NCBI GenBank assembly: GCA_021234155.1
Contig: JAJEKV010000340.1
Coordinates: 1-64,000 of the forward strand
Length of the DNA stretch: 64,000 nt
Reading direction: 5' to 3'
Source of the DNA: Isoetes taiwanensis
Lineage: Eukaryota > Streptophyta > Lycopodiopsida > Isoetales > Isoetaceae
Positions 1 through 12,254 of the stretch are shown in pieces (within the stretch, counting starts at the first letter, position 1; the number at the start of each line of letters is the position of its first letter). A program made the translations under genes and the position numbers. The notes below the pieces were generated by a model. The model was not told the origin of the DNA. It saw only the letters and a list, made by a program, of their open reading frames with translations, and searched no databases.

Positions 1-2516
1 TTATCTGGCTTAGCAGGTTTTGATTGTTCATAAATGACCTGCTTGAATCTTCTCGAGATTGAAACCTTCAAAAGCTCCATCGCAACTGATACCAACTTGC
101 ATACAGTATTCTGTGAATCACCTATAACTTGTTGAAAATCCAAAAATTGCTTTTCTTCACATAACTTCAATATAAAAAGAGGGCATGACAAAACTGAACC
201 CTTCACTCCTGAGACAAACAACGATTCAAGTAAATTATTGTCCTCTTTGATTGTAATGCTTGGGTCAGCAGCACATCAGCAGAATCTGTTTTGGGGAATA
301 ACTAGCCTCTCCACCTCTTCATTGTCGTTCTTTTTATCCTCCATTAATCCCAATGCTTTGATTCGTTCCTCCATCGTAGGTTCCTCATCAGAAACCTCCC
401 AGCTTTGGCCATCTTCTTCAACAACTGTAAATAAACATCTAAGTTAAAATACTGCAATTAGGAACCTGGAAAAAGAGCAAATAATTGTTGTTGAAAAAAC
501 AGATAAAATGTCACAATAGAACTTTAAGGGCTTACAGAAGATTTGAGTGCCACAGAAGTGTATCCAAGATGTTGGTGAAAGGAACATACTCAAGTTTGTC
601 TGTTCTGGGCTTGTTAGAGTCTCTTGGTTTTCATCGAGAGACTAACATCCGCGCCTTTTCCTCTTCTGATGTTTCTGTGCAGAATCTGACTCAACTATTG
701 GCTTAGTGATAGCTTTTGCATCTGCGTGCATTGTCAGCACCCAGCACAGTAACTGAAAAAGAATGTATCCAAAATTAGTGGCATCAATTAACTTCAAAAC
801 GCATATAAATTAGCACAAATCCATACCTTCTTCCTGCTAGCCTTAATGGTACTGCCTGAACCTTGGGCAGGCAGAGAAGTCCCCCTTGAGAAGATCTAAG
901 ACAATGGAACCAGTTCGGCCATTTAATAGTAACGGTCTCAAAGGAGGGCTTTGCAGGAGTTCCATGGGCTACATAAATAGAACTGTGATTCACTGTCCAA
1001 AAACTTAGCTGCAAGAACACATGACTGTGATTTCTTAGTTTTTGCATGGTCTTTTGAGCCACGCCAATTTTCACTGGTTCAATCTTTCTAAGATCCTCAA
1101 ACGACTCAGCATACCAAATGTATGCTACACCTGTTTCTGTGATGGCCAGAATTTGGTAGCCATTTCCATGTTCCCCATATTGTACACAATCAAGAGCTAG
1201 TGCTGGTTTCTCCATAGAAAGAGCCATAACAGCTCCATGTTCAGATGATGTATCATCACAATCCCATATTGCCACATGCCTATCTTCTCTGGCTGAAGAC
1301 AATGCATATTTTCCATCATGGGTAAAGGCCAATGCTTTTCACGGTGACTGCAACATACAGAAATATTATTATGACATTGCTATATCATAGAAAGGACTCT
1401 TGCACTAAAATGCTAATTTCTTTCCATCTCATAGCCATGCATCTCTATAAACACTGTTGACAAGAGACAAAGAGACAAAGAGAATTTGCTTCAAATAAAT
1501 TATGTTGGGCATTACTAGTGTTTCAAATATTTAAGCAAAGACTTTGATTCTCCACTTAAAATGTGTATGGACCGATGAATAATGCCAAATCCAAATTCAA
1601 AAGACTTACAGGATGACCAGTGAATTTCCGTAATCTTTTTTTTACTTGCAGATCATAGAGTTTTAGATCAGAACCTGCAGCAAAAGAAGTTTGCTTCCAT
1701 CTGGAGCAAGACCATGAACACAATGTAAAGATTATCTCAGCATGCTGAAAGCTTAGAGGTTACCTTCAGACACTGCAATACAAGTAATGCCACTTTTGGC
1801 AACACGGGAACTCTCCAAAATATCCCCAGATGAAGAATCAAGCTGGCAGACCAGCCTGCATCTGCCAGGCACTAAAAATGGATTGTCCATTCCTCTGAAA
1901 TACCAGCGACCTCACACCCCTAATTATGGATTTGAATGTACAAGCATAGTTAGAAATATTACTAACAGTCCTGCTTAGTGAATTTTAAGTCTACCAAAAG
2001 TCACCCTAACCCAGAACTACAGTTGCTAGTCTCCATTTCAGTTCTCCTGCTGCTGGATCCCAACCAGGACCCAGCACCGCACTTGTCCCTAAAAGGCTAT
2101 GACAAGAACCTTTGGTGCCACTCTTTTTCTTAGTCTGCAGTTAGAAGAATCATAGTCACTCAGGCTGCAATAAGCTAACCAAGAATAATAATAACCTTCT
2201 TTGTGGATGAAGCATGACCAGAGCCCCATGCCAATGCTGCATATTCAACAGCTAAATGCCCAGCTGAAGTACCTGTCAGCACATTTTTTTCACTTGGTGA
2301 TGCTATTAGATCTATAATCTCTCCAGCTAAGCGGCCACTGATACATCCCAAGTCTAGATGGAAAGGAGAAGTAAGATTCTAAACTGTCTTCACCAATCTA
2401 ACAAAGCACCTTGAAATGCTTACCTTTACACGGCCATCACCAGCAGTAATAACAAGGGAAATCAGTCTAAGGGGGCTAAATGCTGTTAGCACGTCTTTTA
2501 AGATCGGAGGAGTCAT
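1..2516 (-). pseudogene. WDR43/UTP5-like nucleolar WD40 protein, broken, 3' end off the left edge
   Basis: UTP5/WDR43 proteins belong to the t-UTP part of the small-subunit processome and act in nucleolar pre-18S rRNA transcription and processing. Reading the minus strand, exon 1 is 2516-2424 (ATG at 2516, ending ITAGDGRVK before gtaagc). Further exons lie near 2350-2200 (SGRLAGEIIDL), 1855-1764 (VCQLDSSSGDIL), 1720-1610 (LKLYDLQVKKRLRKFTGH) and 1332-830 (AIWDCDD..., ALSMEKPALALDC, ILAITETGVAYIW). After these come a basic stretch (KASRKK, KRKRRG) and a Utp12-like helical tail at 440-1. The order matches the WDR43 family as I know it. The homologous frame is broken at about 2337-2345, at A4 1682-1685, at C5 881-885, at G4 293-296 and at T3 245-247. 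An in-frame TAG lies at 642-644. Either this is a decayed copy or the consensus has homopolymer errors. Family call fairly sure; pseudogene status moderately sure. Confidence 0.72.
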
Positions 2517-3470
2517 TTAGAGAAAGAGATTAGGGTTCTAGTAGGGGTTTATGTGCCAGGAAACTGGAGGGTTTCCGTTAGAGGCGCCTCACATGTAGAT
2601 TTCTAGGCGTTCACATGAACTGGTTTAGAGACGACCGGTTTGATGTTTTGAGCTGGTCGTCCTGAACTACTGAGCAGTTCAGACCTCAGCGTCTCAACGG
2701 CTTGACGTCCGACAAGTTTTGCTGCTGACATGTGAAGGTTCCTTAGCCGCGAGCGGCGACGCTACTCGGTTTCCCCCAGACGGCTCCCTCACATAAACCA
2801 ATTAAAGGGGAAAATTCCGGCGGTCCAAAACAAAACTTTTTCGTCATTTTTCTTCTCCTCTTGAACTTCGGCTATGGCGAACTGCCGAGATTTGGCGATG
2901 GTGATCTTCGTCGTCGTCGAGGTGCTTGGTCCGTGATCTAGCTTTTGAGTTGCCCGAGGTCCCGGCTATAGTTTGGACGAGTTTTGTTAGATTTGCATAC
3001 CTTTGGTCGTCCTGTGGAAAATCTTTGTTGCCGAGTTCATGAAGTCGCTTGTAGTTTTACTTGAATTCTTGGAGCCGTTGGAGGTCGAGTGCGTAAAGGA
3101 GTTGTCGGATCTTTTTCGAGTTTCGAAGTGCGAATGTCAATCTTTTTGTTATCTTTCATATTCTCACGGAAGCTGCGTCTAATAGGAATGATTTTTGTGT
3201 GGAGTTTTTGGGCGTACTCAACCGCAACTACATGCATTGTTTGTTTCTTAGATGTGGCTCCACGAATATATACGACACTGGGCCGTATACATGCGGGGAC
3301 TTTCCCCTCCATGGCGACCACCTACCCATGGCGGAGACCCTAGTCTATTCGATACCACCCATATTATGGTGCTCGAAGAAGGACACGAAGGGGTCATTCG
3401 CCCACGCCTTCAATGGGACTCTACGTCGCGGAAGCATGAATACAAGGGTTAGCACCGCAGCATAAATCAC
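2517..3470. other. Non-coding stretch upstream of the WDR43-like relic
   Basis: No coding signal is convincing here. The open frames on both strands (for example 3037-3321 minus and 3089-3343 plus) overlap each other and have no recognisable motif. A short inverted repeat (CTGAACT...AGTTCAG) sits at about 2672-2692. Base composition is more GC-rich than the neighbouring DNA, as in the adjoining LTR-like repeat, so this may be its flank or an older element. The bidirectional promoter and 5' leader of the WDR43-like gene would also fall here. Confidence 0.4.
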
Positions 3471-4660
3471 GTATAAATAACCACCCGAAGGGTGGCGCAT
3501 CCATCAAATACCAGCGGCGAAAGAATATGCATCTAAAACTAAGAAAACACCCAAACCTCGGGTTCTGGCTCGGACTCGGTGAGGGGATCGGACGGCGGTT
3601 GGGCCTCAAGAGATCGGCCGGACCGAAGTCTTGGCATGGCGTTGGTGGCATAGAACATCGGCAGGTTGTCCACTCCATCCGCCCTCCCATTGCACACTTT
3701 GCGGATGGGTCAATTCACGCTATGGGCCGCTATAGCCTTGGAGACGCGGAGGTTCAAGGTATCACCTTTGAGCCTACTCCGGGTTCATGGACTTTGGTCC
3801 GATGAGGCGGTCGGGGAAGTCCCCCTTCGGGATCACGGTGGTTCCATGGGTGAGCTAGAATATGTGCCGTGACCCCCATCCGTACCCAACTTACTCACCT
3901 AAATCTACTCAAAGTGCATGGTGCCCCATCACGGGTCACACCACTACACCAGGGAGTGTCGGACCCATGCAGGCCCTCGTTTACGGACTGCTATCGGGCC
4001 TAGCCGCGTAGGAGTCGGGGAGCCTTTTTATGTTCGTGCAAGACCCCCACCCCACTTCTGGCTTTGTCCCTTGTCCGGTGCTGCGGACCATAGCATCCCT
4101 ATGACCCGGTGGGCTCTTGTACACGGGCCGAAGCTAGTAGGGTGTTAAAGGAGCTACTTAGAGCATTTTATACTCAAGCTCGGAGGCCTCTACCCCCCCC
4201 CTTAACCCCCTGTTTCTTTGGAAACTCTTTGAACTAATTCATAGATACATCGACCATTCCATAACGAAAGCATCATTCATAATTGAAAAGTATTCCTAGT
4301 TACCAAAGAAGAATCTCAACCAAAACTAATCGGAAAGAATAACCAAAGTATTATTCTACAATTTGCAAGTTAAACTACCACTAACCCATTGTTTTTGAAC
4401 CGCAGATTTATCAGGGGTGCTTCCATAGTCTTTATCTTGGGGTGGCGCTGACGGTAGAGGGTGTCCGGCGGTGGGGGTCGACAATGGTCCTTGGGGCCCA
4501 ACTCCTCCTCCTCCATCTCCGGTTGCTCCTAATTCGAATTGGGGCACAAAAGCCCTAATTTGGGTGTCCAAATGGAAACCATGCCTTGCCCAATCGATTT
4601 GGGCCAAGTGGCACCCCTTGTTGGTGCTAATTAACTAATTTAGTAATTAGGTAATTAGGC
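3471..4660 (-). repeat. LTR-like dispersed repeat, copy A (truncated)
   Basis: This ~1.2 kb block is repeated at 12255-13634. Shared landmarks, in order on the plus strand, are: TATAAATA followed by CCACCC-GAAGGGTGG, GAATATGCATCTAA, a GC-rich middle (GGATGGGTCAATTCACGCTATGG), GCCTCTACCCCCC, CAATCGATTTGGGCCAAGTGGCACC, and CTAATTAACTAATTTAG. The copies differ by many single-base indels. Copy B continues into a sequence that starts TGTGACG like a Ty3/gypsy LTR on the minus strand. Copy A lacks that end and changes to unrelated sequence after about 4655. I read it as a truncated LTR. The short ORFs within it are not coherent genes. Confidence 0.6.
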
Positions 4661-7109
4661 TATATCGACTAAATATAAAATTGTTCGAACGGAGTTATTT
4701 TTGGAATTGTCATCATTTTTAGAGGCGAGGTTTTAGGTGATGTAGCCTGCTCACGTGGATAAGGCGACACGGGGAAGATCCGAGCAAGGAAAAGCCGTTA
4801 CTCTTCTTTACACTAGCGGGAAACAGGGATTTGTCCAAAGCCCGATTCAGAAAGTGCTTTACCGCCATTTGAGCTCTTTTAAATAGGGCAAACGCGTCAT
4901 TGCGGGGAGCTTGAAAGCGGGAATATAAGGCTCATTTTGAAGCTTCATCAAATAATTTTTCATTTAGTTTTTGTTCCTAGCCTGGGTTCCGTGATTTGCA
5001 AGCTTCAATAGCCTTTTTCATCGGGTTTTAGATTTTAGAAAGTTGATTCGGTGTTTTTGCATGTCGACCGTGGCTGCTAGTTTTTGAATCCTTACATTTG
5101 TGTTTTAGCTCTGTTCAAAGGCCACGCACGGTTTTATCTTTGCTCTAGATGTGGAAGCGGCAATTAGATCGCCCTATTCAAGCGGGTTTCGACTAGCGAG
5201 AATCTGCCATTTCTAGATATGAAGAGTGGAATAAATTTGTGTAAGCTTCCTCTACAATTTCCCTCGCCAAAAATTAGCGAGAAAGGACAAACTTCAGAAC
5301 AGAATAGATTGCATTTGGACAAGGCTGGAGGGGTTTTCCCACTTTTGGGTTTCGTGGAGAACAAACACCTTCATGCTCCTAGATTACCTGCCCTAGTTGC
5401 ATCCCTATTGCATGCTTTGATTTTTGCAAAGGTGGCTCGGCCGAAGTTTGTTGGCACAAAAACAAGCAGTGCTTAACAAAATGACACAATTTCTTTTAGG
5501 AAGCTTCGGTTTTATGCAAAGGGTAAGTGAACAGATTATATGGCTGTGTGTTATTTGGTTAAAACTACAAGGACTATACAATTTGGTTTTCATTCTATCT
5601 TATTACTCTAGAGATGAAAATGGATGAAGGCATTAGTGTGTGGTATCTTTTATGGAATACCTAAGCGACCAAGCGGGACTCGGGATTAAACAACCTACGC
5701 TTCCCTCAAGGTTTGTAGATGTTGCCTAAGACCCTCTTCTGCTTTCTCTGCTATGTGTTTGGGTCCTAAATTGCTCCATGTCATGGTATACAAACTGATT
5801 GTCTTCCTGCATTTTAGCTCCAGATTAGATAGATAAAGGGACCTCTGCTAATGAATGTGCCTTCCTAAACGGTTCACGCAACAAGGTTGGCAAAGGAGAA
5901 AGGACAATATGGTTGATAGTGAATGCTGTCTTTACATTCTTTCTTGTGTTTTTGAAGTCATGTTTAACAATCTTACATTTTGCTATGTCTCTGCTACCTT
6001 AAAATAAGAGTTCATTAGAACTTTATGGCATGTAGCTCATCCTGGGGATCACAAGAGAAGGAACATTCTTAGACTATGCCAGCTGTGAAAGAGGTACAGG
6101 ATCTTAGGGACATGCTGTTGGTGATCAAGGTAGATTAGATGATACAATTCAACACAGGAATTCATGAATTAGAATTTAAAAAATGAATATCGCACAAATT
6201 TGGATGCGAGACGTTGCTTAAATTATCGTTGGAATGCAGTTCTTGACATTAGAACAAGCAGGCGCCATGTTTTACATTGCATGTTCCACTAATCTCTTGG
6301 GTTGGTACAATTAAACATGGTAATCGTGGCATTTTCCAAATTGTTAGATGTAGTTGATGACAATGAATTCAAACATCAAGAAGCTAGCTGGAAAAGGTGC
6401 ATCGAGAAATGGTTGGAGTATATGTGGTGCTCCACTAGTTGAACAAGTGGGAGCTGTTTCTGGGACGCTTTGGGCACTTCAAGAAGTAGACCCGACACAA
6501 ATATTGGTCACAGACTAGCTCAAGGTAAAATCTCCTTCTATATTACTTTCGACTATCTCGAATTTAATTCCTTACCCTATTATGCGGAGCTTTGATACAC
6601 CGTTACTGCAGCTTCTGCTATTTGAACAAACTCGTGGGTCTTAATGGTAAAGAATAAGCTTTCACACGCTTTGGTTTACTTTGCAGCAACATTTAAGGGA
6701 TACGATCTCTAACCAAAGCATTACAAGGAGATGCAGCTCGTCAAGGCTGGAAGAGATTCTGACGTTTAAGTTGGTTTTAAGCATTATCAATTGGACTTCT
6801 TTGTGGCGATTATGCAAAGACGGTATCTACGATTATTTAACCTTAAAAGCGTTGATTAGCTAATTGAGCCTTTATGTTGTTTTTGACAATTTGGAAGATT
6901 ATTGTTTAAGCGTTAGGTTTTGCAACTAAGCGTGGTTCTGGACCTAATGCGTTCATCTAAATGCTTTTGTGGGGCCTTCGTTAAGCTTTCCGGCAAATGC
7001 TCATGGATAAAAACCATTCAAAGTTATGCCCTTTACATGTCGTGCTTGTCCAAAGTAGGGACAAATGGCTTAATTTTGGTGATTTGTGACATAGTTAGAA
7101 TAAAAATTT
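4661..7109. other. AT-rich intergenic DNA without a recognisable gene
   Basis: Nothing convincing was recognised on either strand. A stretch at about 4860-5060 (AAATAGGG, then AATATAAGGCTC, then pyrimidine-rich leader-like sequence) resembles a promoter and 5' leader, possibly of an old LTR. Overlapping ORFs at 5164-5627 run on both strands and have no motif. They are treated as chance. Confidence 0.35.
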
Positions 7110-7362
7110 AAGGATCATGTGTCTAGCATTATTTTTAGATCTTCTTGCAAGCTTTCCAACGGATACTCTTGCTAATGAAACAGAGGTTTGCTTTGCAAGT
7201 TATGGCCAAAACTAGAAAACAGTTTTGTTTTGGCTGTGGACAACGAGTGGATTTTGTCATTTTCGACATACTTACAATGAAAATCTGAAGATTCTGTGCC
7301 TAGCATTATTTTTAGATCTTCTTGCAAGCTTTTCAACGGGTACTCTTGCTAATGAAACAGAG
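7110..7362. repeat. Direct duplication of a ~77 bp block
   Basis: Two copies, 7110-7186 and 7288-7362, share TAGCATTATTTTTAGATCTTCTTGCAAGC and then ...TACTCTTGCTAATGAAACAGAG with a few mismatches. They are separated by about 100 bp. A weaker echo (TTCGTTAAGCTTTCCGGCAAATGCTC) lies at about 6975-7000, so this may be part of an older tandem array. Confidence 0.7.
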
Positions 7363-8157
7363 TTATATTTTGCAGGTGTAATAATTTTTTATTTTGAGGA
7401 TCATTTAGATCTTTGTGCTTCTATTTATTTCCATGGTTCTTGCTTAATGCATTCACTCATGTAAACCTCATGCAGAAATTCAAGTTTAAGCAACTAAGCC
7501 AACAATCCAAACCATCTCCATTTTTCTACCTTTGATCTTGACCTTTGAGTAAAAAACATGTGTGTTAGAGCTTTTGATGTCTCATAAGTTAAAACTAAAG
7601 GAGATGCGACTTCTTCCTGAATGAGAATCAATATCCCTACGTGACAATCCACAAAAAAAACTCCCACAACATATATAAGCTAACTTGAAGATACGAATTG
7701 AGGTATTACTTCTTAACATCGATTTAATCCTCCCTCTTCCTAGTCCGTATCTAAAACTTTGAACCTTTTTGTAATTTTGTACTTCATTATTGCGTTTATT
7801 TGCAGGTCCTAACATCGAAATGCACAACGATACATGTATCTACATAACAATGTCTTACTTCCTGCATTTCAATCTGGACATCTTATGAATGTAGCAAATA
7901 CCTATCAAAAATCAAATTCGTAAGAGATATTCATTCTAGACACTCACAAAACTTCTGATCAACTTACACACTTTGTCATGCATCTAATCAATGATATCCA
8001 CAAATATATCATTCACTATCCAAAAAAATATAAAACTCTTGAATTATAGACGTAAGAATAGAATAGAATAGGTTTTTAGCATCCACGGAGACCAATTGGC
8101 CTATGGGACCCAAACAAAAAGAGAGCAAGGCGCTCGCTCCGCCAGCGTTAAATTCTT
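7363..8157. other. Intergenic DNA with one short dispersed repeat
   Basis: No gene is recognised. At 8081-8113 the sequence CATCCACGGAGACCAATTGG plus CCTATGGGACCCAAACA recurs at 41876-41909. A weaker match (GAGACCAATAGGTCTATGGGAC) is found at 16768-16790 and again at 17043-17065. The block may be a piece of a small dispersed element. Confidence 0.45.
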
Positions 8158-8299
8158 GTATACTTTATAATTATCCACAATGGATTTATTAACATAGCTA
8201 AATAAAACCATTGTGGTCGACTCCACAGACAATTACCCCCTTATGTCCTAGTGGGTCCCGTGCATCGTTATACCGAGTATAAATGCCCGGAACGTCACA
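8158..8299 (-). mobile_element. Fragment of a Ty3/gypsy-type 3' LTR
   Basis: On the minus strand this begins TGTGACGTTCCGGGCATTTATAC and matches the start of the LTR at 13634 through TCGACCACAATGG, TTTATTTAGCTATGTTAATAAATCC and GATAATTATAAAGTATA. Identity stops abruptly at about 8158, where the other copy continues into the ~1.2 kb LTR body. This copy is therefore truncated or interrupted there. Confidence 0.6.
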
Positions 8300-8310
8300 T
8301 TCTCCCCACC
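8300..8310 (-). promoter_or_regulatory. Polypurine tract of a minus-strand gypsy element
   Basis: On the minus strand GGTGGGGAGAA directly precedes TGTGACG, the usual layout of a plus-strand primer site next to a 3' LTR. The codons just upstream read SRTSSFFGGEN, which resembles the C-terminal end of plant gypsy polyproteins as I know them. Confidence 0.55.
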
Positions 8311-11300
8311 AAAAAATGATGATGTCCTCGACATCAAGACTAGTGTTATTAGGGGCAACACATCATGATCATCGCTTAGGATTTGTCAAAGTGAGCAGTC
8401 AAAGTTTGTGGAAGTCTCCTTTGTTTCATCCGTGGTGACGAGCTCACACTCTATCTATTTTAGAAAGCATTCTTTCTATAGATACGAATGGCGATTATAT
8501 ATTAAAGACATGTATAAATATAAAGAACTTCCATTTGTTGTTATATTATAATACAGAGTTATTAACCTCGCACTGTTTAATAGAAAGTCATTCTAATCAT
8601 ATTAAGTTCTGTGTATTTATGTATTATATTCTCCCTTCACTTTACGAGTGATTTTTTTATAGCTAGGCTTAATGTAATTTTGGATCTAAATTTTGTTTTC
8701 CTATTTTGTTACAATTTTAACAACTCATATATTGCTATCGTGAGTGTTTAGATGCCTTGACATTTATAGTTACCCTTTAATAGAATTATATATTGTCTTT
8801 GCATATTCCATTTTGACCTATATACGTTAATATTAATTACGAATGGCGTTCTTTTATTTATTTCTCATAACCTTGTTATAACATTATCTAAGTCTCGTTA
8901 TTCCTTAGGAGTTTTGTGTAAAGGCATTACATACTTATCCCCTTCTATTATATTTGATTATGTGTCTAAATAACTTGCTCCTTTCGATTATCTTTAATGT
9001 TTCCACACTCACACTTTCTATCTTTAGCATAGATTACTGATCACATGAGGACACATATTAATTCATTGGTTATGTTTGTACATTTATCGAGGCGTCCGAT
9101 ATTCTTATATTTGAATTACTTATTTATTTTATTGTTATTTTAAGTAAACTTATGACACATCTGAGACACTCTTATAGTTATAGGGCACATGTACAAGCCC
9201 GACATATACATTCGACATAATTGGTACCGCCGCTATCGCTATCCGTGATGCTATGGCTATGCAATAGATCTGTATCATAGAAGGCGGTTGTGATTATGGT
9301 GTCCACGGTGGAAGCTTATCGAAACCATCGTGGTGCGCCCTCGTTTTGTTAGATGGTGGTGACCGAGAAGTCCGGGCTCCTACTTGAAGTAGAAGTCTTT
9401 GAATGTTGGGAATTGTTTGGTATGTAAGTGAAATCTTGGACCTAAAAATTAGGAGGATTGATGTATGATGCGGCATCTAGATTGCTATTCAATGTAGAAG
9501 GAGACTAGATATAGCATGATATATTTGATGGAGAAGTGGTTTATGATTATCTACTAGACCATGTTAAGGAGGTACTATATTAAGGTGAAAAGTGGATTAT
9601 AAGTACCCGGCTCACGAGAGGGAAAACACTTTTAAAAGTGTAGGTTTCGACCATGATGGTGCGGAGGCATAGAATATGGCCTTCGACATTGTATAGCTAT
9701 TGCTTTCGATTATTAGGTATGATTAGTGAAAGCGGTAGAGAATAGTGTTGTATGAGGATGTTGATCCATAAATTATGGATTATAAAATTACACATATATT
9801 GTGTTTGGTAAAAGATTGATGTTCCCGAGGTGTGAAACAAAGGCGCTAAAGATTATAGGCGACTAAAGAAGACCCACGAGGGCGTGAATACACTTAATAA
9901 CGTTGGTCAAATGCATGATCCTTATGCGGGGTGAAAATTAAAGGAAATGGCGGATCCTATATATCCCGGGGGTATGTAGGCGCCGGATAAAGATTGGACA
10001 ATAGTGTGGAGCGTAGTTTCCCACAAGGTGAAGAGAGGCGAGGTCGAAGCCCGAGGAATAATGTGAATAAGCGTCTCCAGAAGACAATTGCTAGAATGGA
10101 AAGCTACGACAATTGCTAGCAAAGGTGCAAGGATTGACCTTCAGAAAGATCTTAGGGAGGCAAGTAATGGACCCATGCTTGAAAGAAGTTGTAAACAACC
10201 TTTCAATTATAGAGTTTGGAAGTAATGAAGATAAGAGTTCTTATACGGAGATGAAATATGTCCACAAGGAACTTAGGTTGGCATTTGGCCCCGTGGAAGG
10301 ATTTGGAGCTTGAGGGCGAAGGCAAGTAAGGTTAGTGGTATCGAACCCATAACATGTATGCGGTACAAGATAACCAAGTTGAAAAAAAAAATAGGTTGGC
10401 CAAAGATGCACGAATATAGCTAGATGCCTATGTCAACAAGTTTCATAGGAGTCTAGACTTAGGGTTGGTGTACACATGTTACTATATACATAATAACAAC
10501 GTGAGTGGTCTGCATGTAGGAAGGATTTAGTAGTATCAAATACTATAGTGGTGATCATATCGAGGATGTCAATTGTGATATTAGGATGTATATCATATTA
10601 AAAGATAGTAGAATATTAATGAGGGGCTGGTGGCATATTGCGTGACAATGTTTCTGAGAAGAAGCATAATGATATGCTTATATACAAAGATATTGGGTTA
10701 GGTATGCTTTACGAGGAGATAAGCATTCAAGTTATCAGAATGGTTAGAGTTGACTATCATAGATACGTCGTACTAAGGAAGATGAGAAAAAGTTTAAATG
10801 AGTGAGAATAGCTAGAGTAAGTCTAGCATATACGGTGATGCGTTCAAAAACATCCAGATGATGGTTGGAACGATTGGAATAACAGATAATGAGAGCTTAA
10901 CTACTCAAAGGTTCTAGATACCAATGTATTAGTTCAGCGTTATAAGCTAAGAGCATTTATTTGGTTTTGGGAATGAAAAGATATATATAAGAATATGGCG
11001 TCCACGATGGAAGATAAGAAGAGTCACGATGACTTTGGCGATTATACCTTTAGGGGTAGCAGAAGAAGAGGGCATTACATAGGAATTCCAAGTCCAGATA
11101 AAATCAAGGCGAGGTGTATTGATCAGAACGGTTAAGATTATATAGACCAGTAGTCCATATAATCGAAGAGTTACCCTACACGCTGATGAACAATTCTAGG
11201 CAGTAGAAGGCGGAGGATCCGTTTCCTTTGCGGCATAGACCCGTTAGAGATTATGACTTTGAAACTCTTAAGAGGGTAAGGAATTGGATATGAAACATTG

Positions 11301-11691
11301 GGTTTTCCTATTAGAAGACCTAGGAGGTTTTAGTGCCTCGCTTCATTATGGGGGAGCCAAAAGCGACAACATTCAAAGGGATCAAAAGTTGAGGTTGACA
11401 TGCTAATTTAAGATAAATAGGTTAGGTGTGACAAAACATGGGAAGCATAAAATTAACTGAAGGAACCTTTAGAAAAGGCCTTGGACTATGGTAGAAACCT
11501 TTGGAACTATGGCATAATCCCATGGGAAAATTATAGTTTATATATGGGGTTAAAAGTACCATAAGTTTAAATTCATATTTTTTAGGTCAACCCCTTAGGT
11601 TAAGATACTCCATGCATGGTGGCTTTTACCTTTATTGGGTGGCGGTAAACTATTTATATGTATACCGTAGTATAAATACATGGAACGTCAC
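8311..11691 (-). mobile_element. Degenerate retroelement interior
   Basis: About 3.4 kb lies between two minus-strand gypsy 3' ends (8300 and 11693). No frame longer than about 66 codons survives, and I could not recognise reverse transcriptase, RNase H or integrase motifs on either strand. The gypsy assignment comes only from the flanking LTR and polypurine-tract signatures. The stretch could also include unrelated insertions or nested elements. Confidence 0.35.
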
Positions 11692-11706
11692 ATTCTCCCC
11701 CTCTTA
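11692..11706 (-). promoter_or_regulatory. Second polypurine tract and LTR start
   Basis: On the minus strand AAGAGGGGGAGAA (11706-11693) is followed by TGTGACGTTCCATGTATTTATAC, the same LTR start as at 8299. The LTR body that follows, toward lower coordinates, is not closely similar beyond about 50 bp. This looks like an older relative or a recombined copy. Confidence 0.5.
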
Positions 11707-12254
11707 GAAAATAATGATGTCCTCGGCATTGGGGTTGGATTAAACAAATGACGGTTAATCTAAAAACTGCAATAGAAGGAAGTATACATAAAAGGAAGGT
11801 AATTCCTTATTTCCAAAGGTAATAGTATGAAAGCTTAAAACATAGAAGAGTTTAAGCACCAAGGTGCATTTGACATACTTATCATAAGAAGGTTTAAGGA
11901 CTTAAGTCCGATATCAAACATCAACTGTAACAAAAGGTATGGATGTAGATAAGATAAAAGCCCCGGAAAAGTCGGGCCATCAGCAATCCCTCCATACATG
12001 GGGTAGTCACGTAGTGCTTATGGCCTACACATGTGAATACATCAGGCATGTACAAGTCCAACATAGAGTTGGCCCTGCCCATTTGGAAAGTAGGTGGTGC
12101 ATACATCATAAGAACTACAAAGGTTACATTTCAACTAAGTTAGAGCGGGGCTCTAGCATTTGTGGGATGAGGATATATGTTTGTTATGCACATAGCATGT
12201 ACACATACGATAAACATCTTGGGAGAGGTAATCTAGGTGGTGACACTAGGAGAG
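11707..12254. other. Degenerate interior next to LTR-like copy B
   Basis: The longest frames are 11939-12268 (plus) and 11921-12109 (minus). They overlap each other and show no motif. This is probably decayed retroelement interior. Confidence 0.3.

Noticed and set aside
5164-5627. Overlapping ORFs on both strands as a small gene
   Set aside because: No motif, no consistent strand, and no splice evidence that favours one frame.
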